Source of the DNA: Parerythrobacter_A sp963761775
Lineage (GTDB): Bacteria; Pseudomonadota; Alphaproteobacteria; Sphingomonadales; Sphingomonadaceae
Length of the DNA: 64,000 bases
Assembly: GCA_963761775.1 (NCBI GenBank)
Contig: CAVXIF010000012.1
Span: 248,001-312,000, forward strand
Reading direction: 5' to 3'
Each line of letters starts with the position of its first letter. Position 1 is the stretch's first letter. The translations under genes and the position numbers were made by a program. Below the pieces are notes generated by a model, which searched no databases, had not been told where the DNA came from, and saw only the letters and a program-made list of their open reading frames with translations. This document shows, one piece after another, positions 53,515 through 62,074 of this stretch.

Positions 53515-55614
53515 ATGAAGATCGTCCAAGGCGTCGGCGCCTTACTTTCGCTTGGCGCATTTACGGTCGGACCGGTACGCGCGCAGGACACGCAGCCGCC
53601 CCTGCCCGCAGATGTCACCGCAATCGATCCGCAAACCGCGACACGGCGCAGCTTCACTCCCGCCGATTTCACGCAGTTCGCACCACGCACCGCGCTGGAC
53701 ATGGTGCAGCGCATCCCCGGCTTCACCATCCAGCAGGGCGACGGCGACCGCGGGCTGGGTCAGGCGGACACCAACGTTCTCATCAATGGCCAGCGCATAT
53801 CGGGCAAGTCGAACGGCCCGGTCGAAGCCCTGTCCCGCATCTCGGCAGAGAACGTGGTGAGGCTCGACATCGTGGACGGAGCCAGCCTCGATATCGGCGG
53901 ATTGTCGGGGCAAGTGCTCAATGTCATCGCCGACAGTGGCGGCGGCGTGACGGGCCAGTTTCGCTATTCCCCGCAATTCCGCACATCGGGCGCGGCGTTC
54001 CGCTGGGGCGATGTCGAAGTGTCGCTGTCCGGTGGCGGGGAGCAGGACAGCTGGACGCTGGGGCTCGAAAACAGCCAGAACAAGTTCGGCGATGCTGGTC
54101 CGGAATTTGCCTTCGACGGCAGCGGCGCGCTGATCGACACAAGGCAGGAAATCGACCGCCGTGTCTTCGACCGGTTCGGTTTGTCCGGCACCTACGCCCG
54201 CAACGCCGCCAACGGCAACGTGCTGAACCTCAACGGACAGGCCAACGGCTTCATTTTCCGCAGCGTGGAATTGTCCGAACGCACCGGCGTCGGGCAGCCC
54301 GACCGCCAGCGCAGTTTCCGCTCCACCGAGGACGAATTCAATTTCGAAGTCGGTGCGGATTATGCCTTTGCAACGCCGGCGGGGCGGCTGAAACTGATTG
54401 CCTATCACCGCTACGAAAACAGCCCGACCACATCGGGCGTGCTGACCGCCTTCGCCGATGGCAGCGCCGATGCAGGGTCGCTTTTTACGCGGCAGGCGAA
54501 CGAGGCCGAGACCATCGTCCGGTCCGAACTGACGTTCAACGCATGGGGCGGCGACTGGCAGGCATCGGCAGAAGGCGTGCGCAATTTCCTCGATATCGTG
54601 TCGCAGCTGGAACAGCGCGATGCCGCCGGAACATTGCAACCCGTCGTATTCCCCGGCGCAACGGCGCGCGTGGACGAAGACCGGGCCGAAGCGACGTTGA
54701 CATACGGGCGCACGCTTGCACCCGAACTGCGGCTGCAAGTGACCGGCGGGGCCGAGTATTCGCAGATCAGCCAGTCAGGGCAATTCGGCAAGACGCGCAG
54801 CTTCTTACGGCCGAAAGGCTCGGTTTCGCTGGACTGGCAGCCGCGCAAGGAACTGGGCCTGTCGTTCAAGGTCGAACGCAGCGTGGGCCAGCTCGATTTC
54901 TTCGACTTCATTTCAACGGTGAACGTCAATCAGGGCGAAGTCGATGTGACCAACGCCGATCTGGTGCCGCCGCAAAGCTGGTTCTACGAAGTGGAAGCGC
55001 GCGAGAATCTGGGTGCACTCGGGTCGCTGACCATGCGCGGGTTTTACGAAGCGGTCAGCGATATCGTCGATCAGGTGCCGATTGCGGGCACCAATGGCAT
55101 TACCGGCCAGGCACCCGGCAATATCGATGCGGCGCGGCGCTATGGCGTGACGCTGGATGCGACGCTGCTGTCCGAGCCGCTGGGGTGGAAAGGCGGGCGC
55201 GTCAATTTCCTGCTGGAACTGCTGGAAACCGAAGTTGCCGACCCGCTGCTCGGCACAAAGCGGCGCATTTCGAACACCGATTACGTGGAACTGGAAGCAG
55301 GCTATCGACAGGACTTCACCGGCACCGACTGGGCGGCAGGGTTCGACATCAATTTCGAAACGCAGGCGCCCGAAGTGCGGCTGGACCAGATCGGGCTGCG
55401 GCGCGAAAGTTTCGCGTTCGCCTCGGTCTTCGTAGAAAACAAGGATATCGCCGGACTGACGCTGCGCGCGCGCGTGGCCAATGTGCTGGACCGCAAGAAC
55501 GACTTTGCGCGCGTGGTGTTCGACGATCGCCGGCTGGGCACGGTCGCCTTCCGCGAAGAACGGTTCCGCACGTTCGGCACGATCTTCACGCTGGATATCG
55601 AGGGCAGTTTCTAG
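53515..55614 (+). CDS. TonB-dependent receptor, small type
   Basis: 699 residues with a signal peptide (GPVRAQ). The plug contains TALDMVQRIPGFTIQQGDGD, TNVLINGQRISGKSNG and SAENVVRLDIVDGASLDIGG. The barrel ends in TIFTLDIEGSF. The clear TonB box of other receptors is not obvious at the N-terminus. This type, with IPGF and NGQRISGK, is common in sphingomonads with unknown ligands. The ATG at 53515 is preferred to 53506. Its TAG overlaps the TAG of the convergent J-domain gene (CTAG at 55611-55614). Confidence 0.85.
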   Translation: MKIVQGVGALLSLGAFTVGPVRAQDTQPPLPADVTAIDPQTATRRSFTPADFTQFAPRTALDMVQRIPGFTIQQGDGDRGLGQADTNVLINGQRISGKSNGPVEALSRISAENVVRLDIVDGASLDIGGLSGQVLNVIADSGGGVTGQFRYSPQFRTSGAAFRWGDVEVSLSGGGEQDSWTLGLENSQNKFGDAGPEFAFDGSGALIDTRQEIDRRVFDRFGLSGTYARNAANGNVLNLNGQANGFIFRSVELSERTGVGQPDRQRSFRSTEDEFNFEVGADYAFATPAGRLKLIAYHRYENSPTTSGVLTAFADGSADAGSLFTRQANEAETIVRSELTFNAWGGDWQASAEGVRNFLDIVSQLEQRDAAGTLQPVVFPGATARVDEDRAEATLTYGRTLAPELRLQVTGGAEYSQISQSGQFGKTRSFLRPKGSVSLDWQPRKELGLSFKVERSVGQLDFFDFISTVNVNQGEVDVTNADLVPPQSWFYEVEARENLGALGSLTMRGFYEAVSDIVDQVPIAGTNGITGQAPGNIDAARRYGVTLDATLLSEPLGWKGGRVNFLLELLETEVADPLLGTKRRISNTDYVELEAGYRQDFTGTDWAAGFDINFETQAPEVRLDQIGLRRESFAFASVFVENKDIAGLTLRARVANVLDRKNDFARVVFDDRRLGTVAFREERFRTFGTIFTLDIEGSF

Positions 55615-56145
55615 CCCTTTCCAGACCCGCCGTTCTTCCGCTGCCTTCAGCACTTCGTAGGCCAGCTGGATCTTCTGAAACTCCGCCGCCGCTTCGGCAT
55701 CGCCGGGCTTGACGTCGGGATGCACCGCCTTGGCGCGGACGCGGAAGCTGCGCTTGATTTGCTCGAATTCGGCATCCGCTTCCAGGTCGAATACGTCCAG
55801 CGCCCGCATCTCGTCCGCCGTGCGGCTGCCGTCGCCGCTCGCGCTCCAGCCGTAATGCTGCGCCTCGGCATAGCCTGCGTTTTCGGCTTGCTCGGACTTG
55901 GCGCGCGCGGCTTTCTCGGCCTTGTCCAGCCCTTCGAAATAGTCCCACTTGCGGTTGTATTCCGCTGCATGCGTCTGGCAGAAGTACCAGCGGTCGGGGC
56001 TGTTGGGCGCCTTGGGCGCGGGGCAATCGCCCGGCTGGTCGCAGCCGTGCCGGTCGCATTCGCGCACGGTCACGGTATCGCGCGATGCGCTGTAGCCACG
56101 CCAGCGGGGGAAGCCCCAGTCATTGGACCGGCGCGCGCCTACCAT
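55611..56145 (-). CDS. J-domain (DnaJ-like) protein, probable frameshift at the end
   Basis: About 175 residues. The N-terminus (GARRSNDWGFPRWRGY) is followed by Cys/His-rich CDRHGCDQPGDCPAPKAPNS and RWYFCQTHAAEYN. The C-terminal J-domain carries YSTWKRMP-like helix equivalents read here as FDLEADAEFEQIKRSFRVRA, with the essential HPD tripeptide in KAVHPDVKPGD. As read, the frame continues 700 bases antisense through the receptor gene. Removing one G at about 55627-55630 gives the ending ERRSGKG and a TAG at 55611-55613. It would act as a DnaK co-chaperone, perhaps specialised. The ATG at 56145 was chosen by conserved content. Confidence 0.75.
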
Positions 56146-56296
56146 GAGAGGGATCGCAAAGCTGGGATGTGGGCAAACATGGCCGCGCACCTACGCGCTT
56201 TGGCGCGGCATGAAAAGGCGGGAACGAAGCGGGGCGTCAGGCGCTTGAAGCGTTCATGCTGCACCGCAGCGCAAACCGACAGCCGAAAGAGCCGCA

Positions 56297-56392
56297 ATGT
56301 CCACCCCGCTTCGCATTTCCGCCATGGTCAGTTCCGCAATGATGGCAGGACTGGCGCTTGTCGCCATCCTGCCGTCCTTTGCAATCGCCTAG
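56297..56392 (+). CDS. Possible 31-residue membrane microprotein
   Basis: This short frame encodes 31 residues beginning MSTPLRISAMVSSAMMAGLA and ending in LPSFAIA, with one hydrophobic helix spanning most of the length. AAAGAG lies about eight bases before the ATG. It sits between the divergent J-domain gene and the convergent pal gene, with its stop two bases before the pal stop. Composition and codon use fit coding, but no family is recognised and it may be chance. Confidence 0.35.
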   Translation: MSTPLRISAMVSSAMMAGLALVAILPSFAIA

Positions 56393-56394
56393 AG

Positions 56395-56916
56395 TCAGCC
56401 GATAACCACCGTCACCGCGCGGCGATTGCGGCTCCAGGCATTTTCGTTCGATCCCAGCGCTTCGGGGCGTTCCTTGCCATAGCTGACGGTGCGGATTCGA
56501 TTTGCTGCGATGCCCAGACTAACGAGGTAGTTCTTGGCCGCATTGGCGCGCCGTTCACCCAGTGCGAGGTTGTATTCGCGCGTACCGCGTTCGTCGCAAT
56601 GCCCCTCCACTGTGACGGACAGGCTGGGATACTGGCTGAGATACTGCGCCTGCGTTTGCAGGGCGGCGGCATCGGCGCTGTCGATATTGTAGCGGTCGGT
56701 GTCGAACAGGATAACGTTCTGGCCCTGAACCGCATTGACGAAATGCCCCTGCGACCCGGGTTGCGGCACGCCGGCATTCGGATCGACCGGCGTAGTGTTT
56801 ACAGTGCTGGTGCGTTGCACCGGTTCGGGCGGCAGCACGTCGGGTGCCTTGGGCTTGCACGCCCCCAATGCCAGCGTTCCGGTCAGCAGCGATGCAACGA
56901 TAAGACGGCTATTCAT
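56395..56916 (-). CDS. pal: Peptidoglycan-associated lipoprotein Pal
   Basis: 173 residues. A lipoprotein signal has lipobox LALGAC. After a Pro-rich linker, the OmpA-like peptidoglycan-binding domain shows VILFDTDRYNIDSADAAALQ, VEGHCDERGTREYNLALGER (Asp and Arg of the DAP-binding site) and IRTVSYGKERPEALGSNENA. Pal links the outer membrane to peptidoglycan and works with TolB in envelope constriction. It is the last gene of the tol-pal operon, 31 bases after tolB. The ATG at 56916 (MNSRLIVASLL) is the lipoprotein start. Confidence 0.95.
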   Translation of the reverse strand: MNSRLIVASLLTGTLALGACKPKAPDVLPPEPVQRTSTVNTTPVDPNAGVPQPGSQGHFVNAVQGQNVILFDTDRYNIDSADAAALQTQAQYLSQYPSLSVTVEGHCDERGTREYNLALGERRANAAKNYLVSLGIAANRIRTVSYGKERPEALGSNENAWSRNRRAVTVVIG

Positions 56917-56947
56917 CGGCTTTCTCCTTAGTAAACTGTCGGACACG

Positions 56948-58330
56948 TCACGGCAGGATCGGACCCCAGCTTGGGTCCGACGCCGCAACGGGCGTGGGCA
57001 GGCGGCGTTCGTTGTCGCCGGTCAGATCGACCTGGTACAGGCCTGTATCGCCGCTGCCGCGTTCGGTGCGGAAGAACTGGACGATGCGGCCATTGGGCGC
57101 CCAGGTCGGTGCCTCGTCCTGCCAGCTGTCGGTCAGGTGGCGCAACGCCCCGCCGCCCGGGCTCATCACCGCGATGCGGAAATTTCCGGCGATGTGGGTG
57201 AACGCGATCTGGTCCCCGCGCGGCGACCATTCGGGCGTGGCGGCGCGTCCGCCAAAGAAGGACAGCCGCTTCTGGTTCGATCCGTCTGCGTCCATAACAT
57301 AGATCTGCTGGCTGCCCGAACGGTCGGATTCGAACACGATGCGCGTGCCGTCGGGCGAATAGCTGCCGCCGATGTCTATGCCGGGCGTGTTGGTCAGCCG
57401 GGTTGCGGGGCCGCCGCTGGCTGGAACGCGGTAGATGTCCGTATTGCCCGCCACCGCCATCGAAAAGAGGATGCTGCGCCCGTCCGGGCTCCAGCGCGGC
57501 GCGAAGGTAGGATTGGCATTTTCAGTCACCAAAGTCTGCCGCCCGCTGCCGATATCGTAGATGTAGATGCGCGGATTGCCGTCGACATAAGACAAATAGA
57601 GTAGTCGGGAATAATCGGGCGAATAGCGCGGCGTCAGCGCGGTTGCCCCGCCAGTGGTCACGAAGCGGTGGTTGGCCCCGTCGCTGTCCATGATCGCCAG
57701 CCGCTTGGTGCGGTTATCCTTCGGCCCGGTTTCGGCGATATAGGCGATGCGGCTGTCGAAGAACGGGCTTTCGCCGGTCAGCCGCGAATAAACGAGGTCA
57801 GCACATTTGTGCGCAGCGCGGCGCCAGTCGCGCGGTGGCACGATCCAGCCCGCCCGCGCCAGCTCGTCCTGCAGGGCCACGTCGTACAGATAACAGCCGA
57901 CCGTCAGCCGACCGTCGCCGCGCGCCTGGACATAGCCATGCACCAGCATCTCGGTGCTGCGCTGGGACCAGCCGCTCCATGCCGGGGCGGTGATTTGCGC
58001 GAAGCTGGGGCGCGGCAGGGCGTCGGGGCCGGTCGGTTCGAACAGGCCGTTATTGCGCAAATCGTTGAAGACCACGCGCGCCAGTTCGGTGCCCAGCGCC
58101 GACGTGCCGCTGGCATTGGCGGGCGTCGATACGTCGCGGTCGGTGGCGAAGGCGGCAATCGCGATTTCGAGATTGCGGTAATCGCTATCGTCGGTGACGC
58201 TGCCCGACAGGCCGACGTCCTCATCCACGGTCTCGACCGCCTCGGTGACAGGCTGCGGCGGCGCGAGATCCTGCGCCTGCACCGCCACGGGCGCAAAAAA
58301 CAGAACAGCAAAAAACCAGATACGCATCAT
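56948..58330 (-). CDS. tolB: Tol-Pal system protein TolB
   Basis: 460 residues with a signal peptide (FFAPVAVQAQ), the N-terminal TolB domain (LEIAIAAFATDRDV, VFNDLRNNGLF) and a six-bladed beta-propeller. The repeats YSPDYSRLLYLSY, WSPDGRSILFSMA, YSPDGTRIVFESDR and WSPRGDQIAFTH are visible. TolB is periplasmic and binds Pal and TolA. It is coupled to tolA (three bases between stop and start) and followed by pal. ATG 58330 or 58327 are both possible. Confidence 0.95.
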   Translation of the reverse strand: MMRIWFFAVLFFAPVAVQAQDLAPPQPVTEAVETVDEDVGLSGSVTDDSDYRNLEIAIAAFATDRDVSTPANASGTSALGTELARVVFNDLRNNGLFEPTGPDALPRPSFAQITAPAWSGWSQRSTEMLVHGYVQARGDGRLTVGCYLYDVALQDELARAGWIVPPRDWRRAAHKCADLVYSRLTGESPFFDSRIAYIAETGPKDNRTKRLAIMDSDGANHRFVTTGGATALTPRYSPDYSRLLYLSYVDGNPRIYIYDIGSGRQTLVTENANPTFAPRWSPDGRSILFSMAVAGNTDIYRVPASGGPATRLTNTPGIDIGGSYSPDGTRIVFESDRSGSQQIYVMDADGSNQKRLSFFGGRAATPEWSPRGDQIAFTHIAGNFRIAVMSPGGGALRHLTDSWQDEAPTWAPNGRIVQFFRTERGSGDTGLYQVDLTGDNERRLPTPVAASDPSWGPILP

Positions 58331-58333
58331 TCG

Positions 58334-59236
58334 TTACAGCCTTCTGTCGAAACGCCAGTCGCGCACGCGCTTCCATTTATCGTAAAACTCTGGTGGCAAA
58401 TTGAAAGGGGCGGCCAGCTTGACCGCCGCAATGGCGACCTCGGCATGGCGATCGGCCTGTGCGCGATTGGCATCGGTGATACCCGACTGCGTAACGACGC
58501 GCGGCGTGCCTTTCAGCGACCCGTCCGCATTCATGTCCCACGCCAGCACCGTCACGAGGCGCTCCGCATCGAGGCCGGACGGTGCCTTGCCGCGCCAGTG
58601 CGGCTTGAGCTGGCGGTTGATGGCAGAACTCAGCGCGGCCTGTTCGCGCGCGCCGAAGGTCGCAGCGGGCGCGCGGGTTTCGGTGCTGGTGGCGGAAGAG
58701 CCGATGCCTGCTGTAAAGGCATCGTCGAGACGGCTTGCACCGCTACGTGCGACGGGTGTCGAAGGTTTTGCCGCAGGGGCGCTTCTGGCACTGGGCTGCG
58801 AGCGGGGCTGGCTGCGTGATCGACTGGGCGGTTGACTGCGCGGTTGCTTGGGCGCTTGGGCGCGGCGGGTAGGTCGCGCACTTGGACGGCTTCGTGGTGT
58901 CGCCTGTGCCGTCGGACGGGTCACGGGCCGCGACGGGGCAACGGTTTCGACGGCACGCGGCGCCGGATCGACTTGGGCGGGTGCGGGGACAAGCGGCGGG
59001 GCAGGCGTGTCGCTCAAGGTCGGTGCAGCCGCAGCCCGGCTTTCGGGAACGGGCTCCGGCGCGGCGCTGGTCAGGCCGACCTCCTGCGACAGGCTGACCG
59101 TCACGCGCTGTTCGGGCGGCGGCGCGGGATCGGCGGTGGCGAATTGCATTGCCAGCGCGGCCAACACGGCGAGATGCAGCACCACCGCAATCGCCAGTCC
59201 GGCGATTTCCTCTGGGCGAAGGCGTGCTGTGTTCAT
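58334..59236 (-). CDS. tolA: TolA-like energy-transducing protein
   Basis: 300 residues. One N-terminal membrane helix (IAGLAIAVVLHLAVLAALAM) is followed by a long Pro/Ala/Arg/Ser-rich periplasmic linker (about residues 40-170, with QPRSQPPSRSRS-type repeats) and a C-terminal TonB/TolA-like domain (AINRQLKPHWRG, VTVLAWDMNADGSL, VKLAAPFNLPPEFYDKWK). It connects TolQR in the inner membrane to TolB/Pal. The linker is basic and Pro-rich instead of the usual Ala/Lys-rich helix. The ATG at 59236 lies ten bases after the tolR stop; an in-frame ATG at 59257 would overlap tolR. Confidence 0.85.
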   Translation of the reverse strand: MNTARLRPEEIAGLAIAVVLHLAVLAALAMQFATADPAPPPEQRVTVSLSQEVGLTSAAPEPVPESRAAAAPTLSDTPAPPLVPAPAQVDPAPRAVETVAPSRPVTRPTAQATPRSRPSARPTRRAQAPKQPRSQPPSRSRSQPRSQPSARSAPAAKPSTPVARSGASRLDDAFTAGIGSSATSTETRAPAATFGAREQAALSSAINRQLKPHWRGKAPSGLDAERLVTVLAWDMNADGSLKGTPRVVTQSGITDANRAQADRHAEVAIAAVKLAAPFNLPPEFYDKWKRVRDWRFDRRL

Positions 59237-59246
59237 TGCAGCAGGG

Positions 59247-59768
59247 CTATTCCGCATCGCCTGAACCGGCGATGGCTGCGCTATCGGAACGCGTCTCTAT
59301 TGCGGGCGCAGCTGCAACCGGCATCGCCGCGGCGGCCTGCGTAACCAGCGCGATGCGCGTGAAGCCAGCACGGTTCAATTCGCCCATCACCCCCATCACG
59401 CGTCCGTAATCGAGCGTCCGGTCGGCGCGCAGCGTCACCGCCGGTCGCTGCCCGTCCGCACCCGGTCCGATCGCCGCCAGCGCAGCAGGTAATGCGCCTG
59501 CCCCGAGCGCTTCCTCGTCGAGATAGATCACGCCATCATTCGCGATGCTCAAAGTTACCGGCTCGGTTTCCTCGGGCAATGCATCGGCGCGGCTATCGGG
59601 CAGGTCGACCGGAACGCCGGTGGTCAGCAGCGGCGCGGTGACCATGAAGATGATGAGCAGCACCAGCATCACATCCACAAACGGCGTGACATTGATCTCC
59701 GCCATCGGCGCACGCCGCGCCCCGCGCGTTCGTCGTCCACCGCCGACCGTGGCCACGCCCATCGCCAT
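59247..59768 (-). CDS. tolR: Biopolymer transport protein TolR
   Basis: 173 residues. MAEINVTPFVDVMLVLLIIF contains the pore-lining Asp of the ExbD/TolR family. A periplasmic domain with VTLSIANDGVIYLDEEALGA and VTLRADRTLDYGRVMGVMGE follows. A non-conserved C-terminal tail rich in Ala extends past the usual TolR end. It uses the proton gradient with TolQ to power TolA. It starts one base after the tolQ stop. Confidence 0.93.
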   Translation of the reverse strand: MAMGVATVGGGRRTRGARRAPMAEINVTPFVDVMLVLLIIFMVTAPLLTTGVPVDLPDSRADALPEETEPVTLSIANDGVIYLDEEALGAGALPAALAAIGPGADGQRPAVTLRADRTLDYGRVMGVMGELNRAGFTRIALVTQAAAAMPVAAAPAIETRSDSAAIAGSGDAE

Positions 59769-59769
59769 G

Positions 59770-60492
59770 TTACAACCGCTCCAGCTGGCGGCTCAGCGCC
59801 GCGTGCAGCCGGTCCGCAAACCGGTGCAGCCGCGCTTCGTAGGCGTTCACCGAATGGCTGAAGCGGTTATAGGCGATGACGGCGGGGATGGCGGCAAACA
59901 GGCCGATGGCGGTGGCGAACAACGCCTCCGAAATGCCCGGGGCAACCACCGCGAGCGAGCTGTTCTGCTGCGCCCCGATCTGGAAAAAGCTGTTCATGAT
60001 GCCCCATACCGTGCCGAACAGGCCCACAAACGGCGCGACCGAGCCGACCGTGGCGAGGAAGGTCAGGCGCGTCGCCAGCCCTTCCGCTTCCTCGGCGACC
60101 TGGCCTTCCATCGCCTGCGCCAGCCGTTGCCGCACCCCGTCGCGGTCGCGGTCGGCAGGCGCGGTCTTGGTGGAGCGCCGCCATTCGGCAAACGCCACGC
60201 CCGCCACGCGCGCCGACGGGATGTTGTCGCGCGCCTTGTCGCGGGCCAGCGCCTCGAAATCGTCGCTTTGCCAGAAGGCGTTCTCGAACGTGGTGCTCTT
60301 GGCGCGCACCCGCCGCATGCGCAGGACGAAACCGACGATAATCATCCAGCTCCAGATGCTGGCGAGGATCAGGCCGACCATCACCGCCTGCACCACGATA
60401 TCGGCGTCGAGGAACAGTTCCAGCGGGTCGAGCCGTGTCGATGGCGCGGCGGCAATGGGGGCGGTGGCGGCGAGTAAGTCGAAAACGGTCAT
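59770..60492 (-). CDS. tolQ: Proton channel protein TolQ
   Basis: 240 residues with three membrane helices. VVQAVMVGLILASIWSWMII is the first, and the conserved GSVAPFVGLFGTVWGIMNSF and GISEALFATAIGLFAAIPAV form the other two, with pore residues of the MotA/TolQ/ExbB family. It forms the proton channel with TolR. ATGA overlap with ybgC and a one-base gap to tolR show operon coupling. Confidence 0.95.
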   Translation of the reverse strand: MTVFDLLAATAPIAAAPSTRLDPLELFLDADIVVQAVMVGLILASIWSWMIIVGFVLRMRRVRAKSTTFENAFWQSDDFEALARDKARDNIPSARVAGVAFAEWRRSTKTAPADRDRDGVRQRLAQAMEGQVAEEAEGLATRLTFLATVGSVAPFVGLFGTVWGIMNSFFQIGAQQNSSLAVVAPGISEALFATAIGLFAAIPAVIAYNRFSHSVNAYEARLHRFADRLHAALSRQLERL

Positions 60493-60965
60493 CGTGTTCC
60501 GGTATCCAGAGCGGGTTCTTCAAGGAAGGTGGCAAAGGCGTCGCGCCATGCTTCGGGCTGGCGGACCGGGCGGCCATCGGGGGCAACGAAGCCCACACGC
60601 AGGTCGATATCGGCCAACAGGGTCCCGTCATCGAGACGCGTCGCGTATTGCAGCATGCGGACGCTGGCGGCGCGCATCTGCGTGCATCGGGTCTCGATCA
60701 GTACGTCATCGTCCAGCCGCGCCGGGCGGCGATAGCGGATGGCAAGATCGGCAACGGCATAGGCACCCGTCCCCGCCTCGATTGCCGCGCGCTGGTCGAT
60801 CTGCAGGCATCGCAACAGGTCCGACCGCGCCCGTTCGAACCAGCGCAGGTAGTTGGCGTGATAGACCACCCCCGACAGGTCCGTATCCTCGTAATAGGCG
60901 CGCACGGCATAGAGGTGGCGGGTGCCGTCGATAAGACCGTCAGGGGGAGCGGGAAGCGCGGACAT
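60489..60965 (-). CDS. ybgC: YbgC-type acyl-CoA thioesterase of the Tol-Pal operon
   Basis: 158 residues of hot-dog fold. The active-site region is VRAYYEDTDLSGVVYHANYL with the catalytic Asp, and FERARSDLL follows. It hydrolyses short-chain acyl-CoA thioesters and is usually the first gene of tol-pal operons. The stop overlaps the tolQ start by ATGA. Confidence 0.93.
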   Translation of the reverse strand: MSALPAPPDGLIDGTRHLYAVRAYYEDTDLSGVVYHANYLRWFERARSDLLRCLQIDQRAAIEAGTGAYAVADLAIRYRRPARLDDDVLIETRCTQMRAASVRMLQYATRLDDGTLLADIDLRVGFVAPDGRPVRQPEAWRDAFATFLEEPALDTGTR

Positions 60966-61077
60966 TGCGGATTGTGCATTAGCGACTGCGCTGGCGCGGC
61001 GGCAAACGAAACATGCGCTGTACAGACGTTCCGAAAGGCAGGCCGTGCCGCACCTGCGGCAGGTCTACTCTCGCATT

Positions 61078-61461
61078 CTATGACCTGCGCGCCAGCATCG
61101 GCCCCAGCGGTTCGCCGCCGAACAGATGGACATGCAGGTGCGGCACTTCCTGATGGCCATGCGCGCCGATATTGGCGAGCAGGCGATAGCCGGGTTCCAC
61201 CAGGTTCAGGTCGCGCGCAACCGTGCCAACGGCGCGCATAAACCCGGCGATTTCCGCTTCGCTGGCGTCGCGCGAAAAGTCGTCGAAGCTGACATACGGC
61301 CCCTTCGGAATGACCAGTACATGCACCGGTGCCTGCGGATTGATATCCTCGAAGGCGAGCGCATGATCATCTTCATACACCGTCTTCGCCGGGATCTCGC
61401 CGCGCAGGATCCTGGCGAAGATGTTGTCGTCGTCATACGGCTGGGTTGCGTCGATCGGCAT
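61078..61461 (-). CDS. HIT family (HINT-like) nucleotide-binding protein
   Basis: 127 residues. The histidine triad is VPHLHVHLFGGEPLGPM with the catalytic His in HLHVH. The N-terminal DDNIFARILRGEIPAKTVYE and FEDINPQAPVHVLVIPKGPY are typical of HINT purine-nucleoside phosphoramidases. Its ATG overlaps the hisE stop by one base (TGATG), so it is the last gene of the histidine-synthesis run, an arrangement seen in many alphaproteobacteria. Confidence 0.95.
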   Translation of the reverse strand: MPIDATQPYDDDNIFARILRGEIPAKTVYEDDHALAFEDINPQAPVHVLVIPKGPYVSFDDFSRDASEAEIAGFMRAVGTVARDLNLVEPGYRLLANIGAHGHQEVPHLHVHLFGGEPLGPMLARRS

Positions 61462-61790
61462 CAGCGTCCTCTTGCGGCTTTCTCGTCAAGGCCGGACACC
61501 CCGTCGCGCCTGTCCAGTTCGGCCAGCACATCGGCCAGCGGCACATCCTTCGCGCGCAGCAGCACCAGCAGGTGGAATAGCAGGTCCGCCGCTTCCGCCG
61601 TCAGCTCTTCGCGTGTGCCGGACAGGGCAGCGACAACCATTTCTACCGCTTCCTCCCCCAGCTTGCGCGCGGGCAGCGCCGGAGCATCGGCCAGCAATCT
61701 GGCGACGTAGGACGACGCAGCGTCGCTTGTGCTACGGTCGGCGATGACCCGTTCGAGGCGGGCCAGTGTTTCGGGTGCGGGTGCGTCCAT
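61461..61790 (-). CDS. hisE: Phosphoribosyl-ATP pyrophosphatase
   Basis: 109 residues of the all-alpha NTP pyrophosphohydrolase fold. The metal-binding motif is KLGEEAVEMVVAALSG with the Glu residues, followed by AADLLFHLLVLLRAK with Asp. HisE removes pyrophosphate from phosphoribosyl-ATP in the second step of histidine synthesis. It overlaps the HIT gene. The PEP-CTERM gene lies 33 bases upstream, so that gene does not break the operon direction. Confidence 0.94.
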   Translation of the reverse strand: MDAPAPETLARLERVIADRSTSDAASSYVARLLADAPALPARKLGEEAVEMVVAALSGTREELTAEAADLLFHLLVLLRAKDVPLADVLAELDRRDGVSGLDEKAARGR

Positions 61791-61823
61791 CGCGCCGGAC
61801 CATGATGGCCGTGATACGATTGG

Positions 61824-62006
61824 TCAATCGCCCGAAGGCGGCTCGTCCCGATCGATGCGCGATTTGGCGAATTGTCGCCCGACCACCAGGCCGAGGAGGC
61901 CCAGCCCGAACAGCGCGATATTGCTGGGTTCGGGGATCGCCGCGCTGTCCTTTGCGGCCAGCGGCGCGGCTGTCAGCAGAACGGCAAGAGCGGGGAAAAA
62001 GCGCAT
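61824..62006 (-). CDS. 60-residue PEP-CTERM sorting-signal protein
   Basis: The protein has a signal peptide (MRFFPALAVLLTAAPLAAKD), then almost immediately IPEPSNIALFGLGLLGLVVG, the PEP (25-27) plus membrane helix, and basic residues (RQFAKSR), the three parts of a PEP-CTERM sorting domain. There is no room for a mature domain, so it is either a very short exported peptide or a truncated gene. AGGCAGCC precedes its ATG. It lies inside the his run between hisF and hisE. An exosortase would be needed to process it; none is in the window. Confidence 0.72.
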   Translation of the reverse strand: MRFFPALAVLLTAAPLAAKDSAAIPEPSNIALFGLGLLGLVVGRQFAKSRIDRDEPPSGD

Positions 62007-62074
62007 GGCTGCCTGATGACATCCGCACCATCGCCGACAAGCGCGTCCGCGCGACTGTCCCGACTTGGCACCGC

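Noticed and set aside
54913..55610. A 230-residue C-terminal extension of the J-domain protein
   Set aside because: It is antisense to the TonB receptor gene and lacks domains; a one-base change gives a normal end at 55611.
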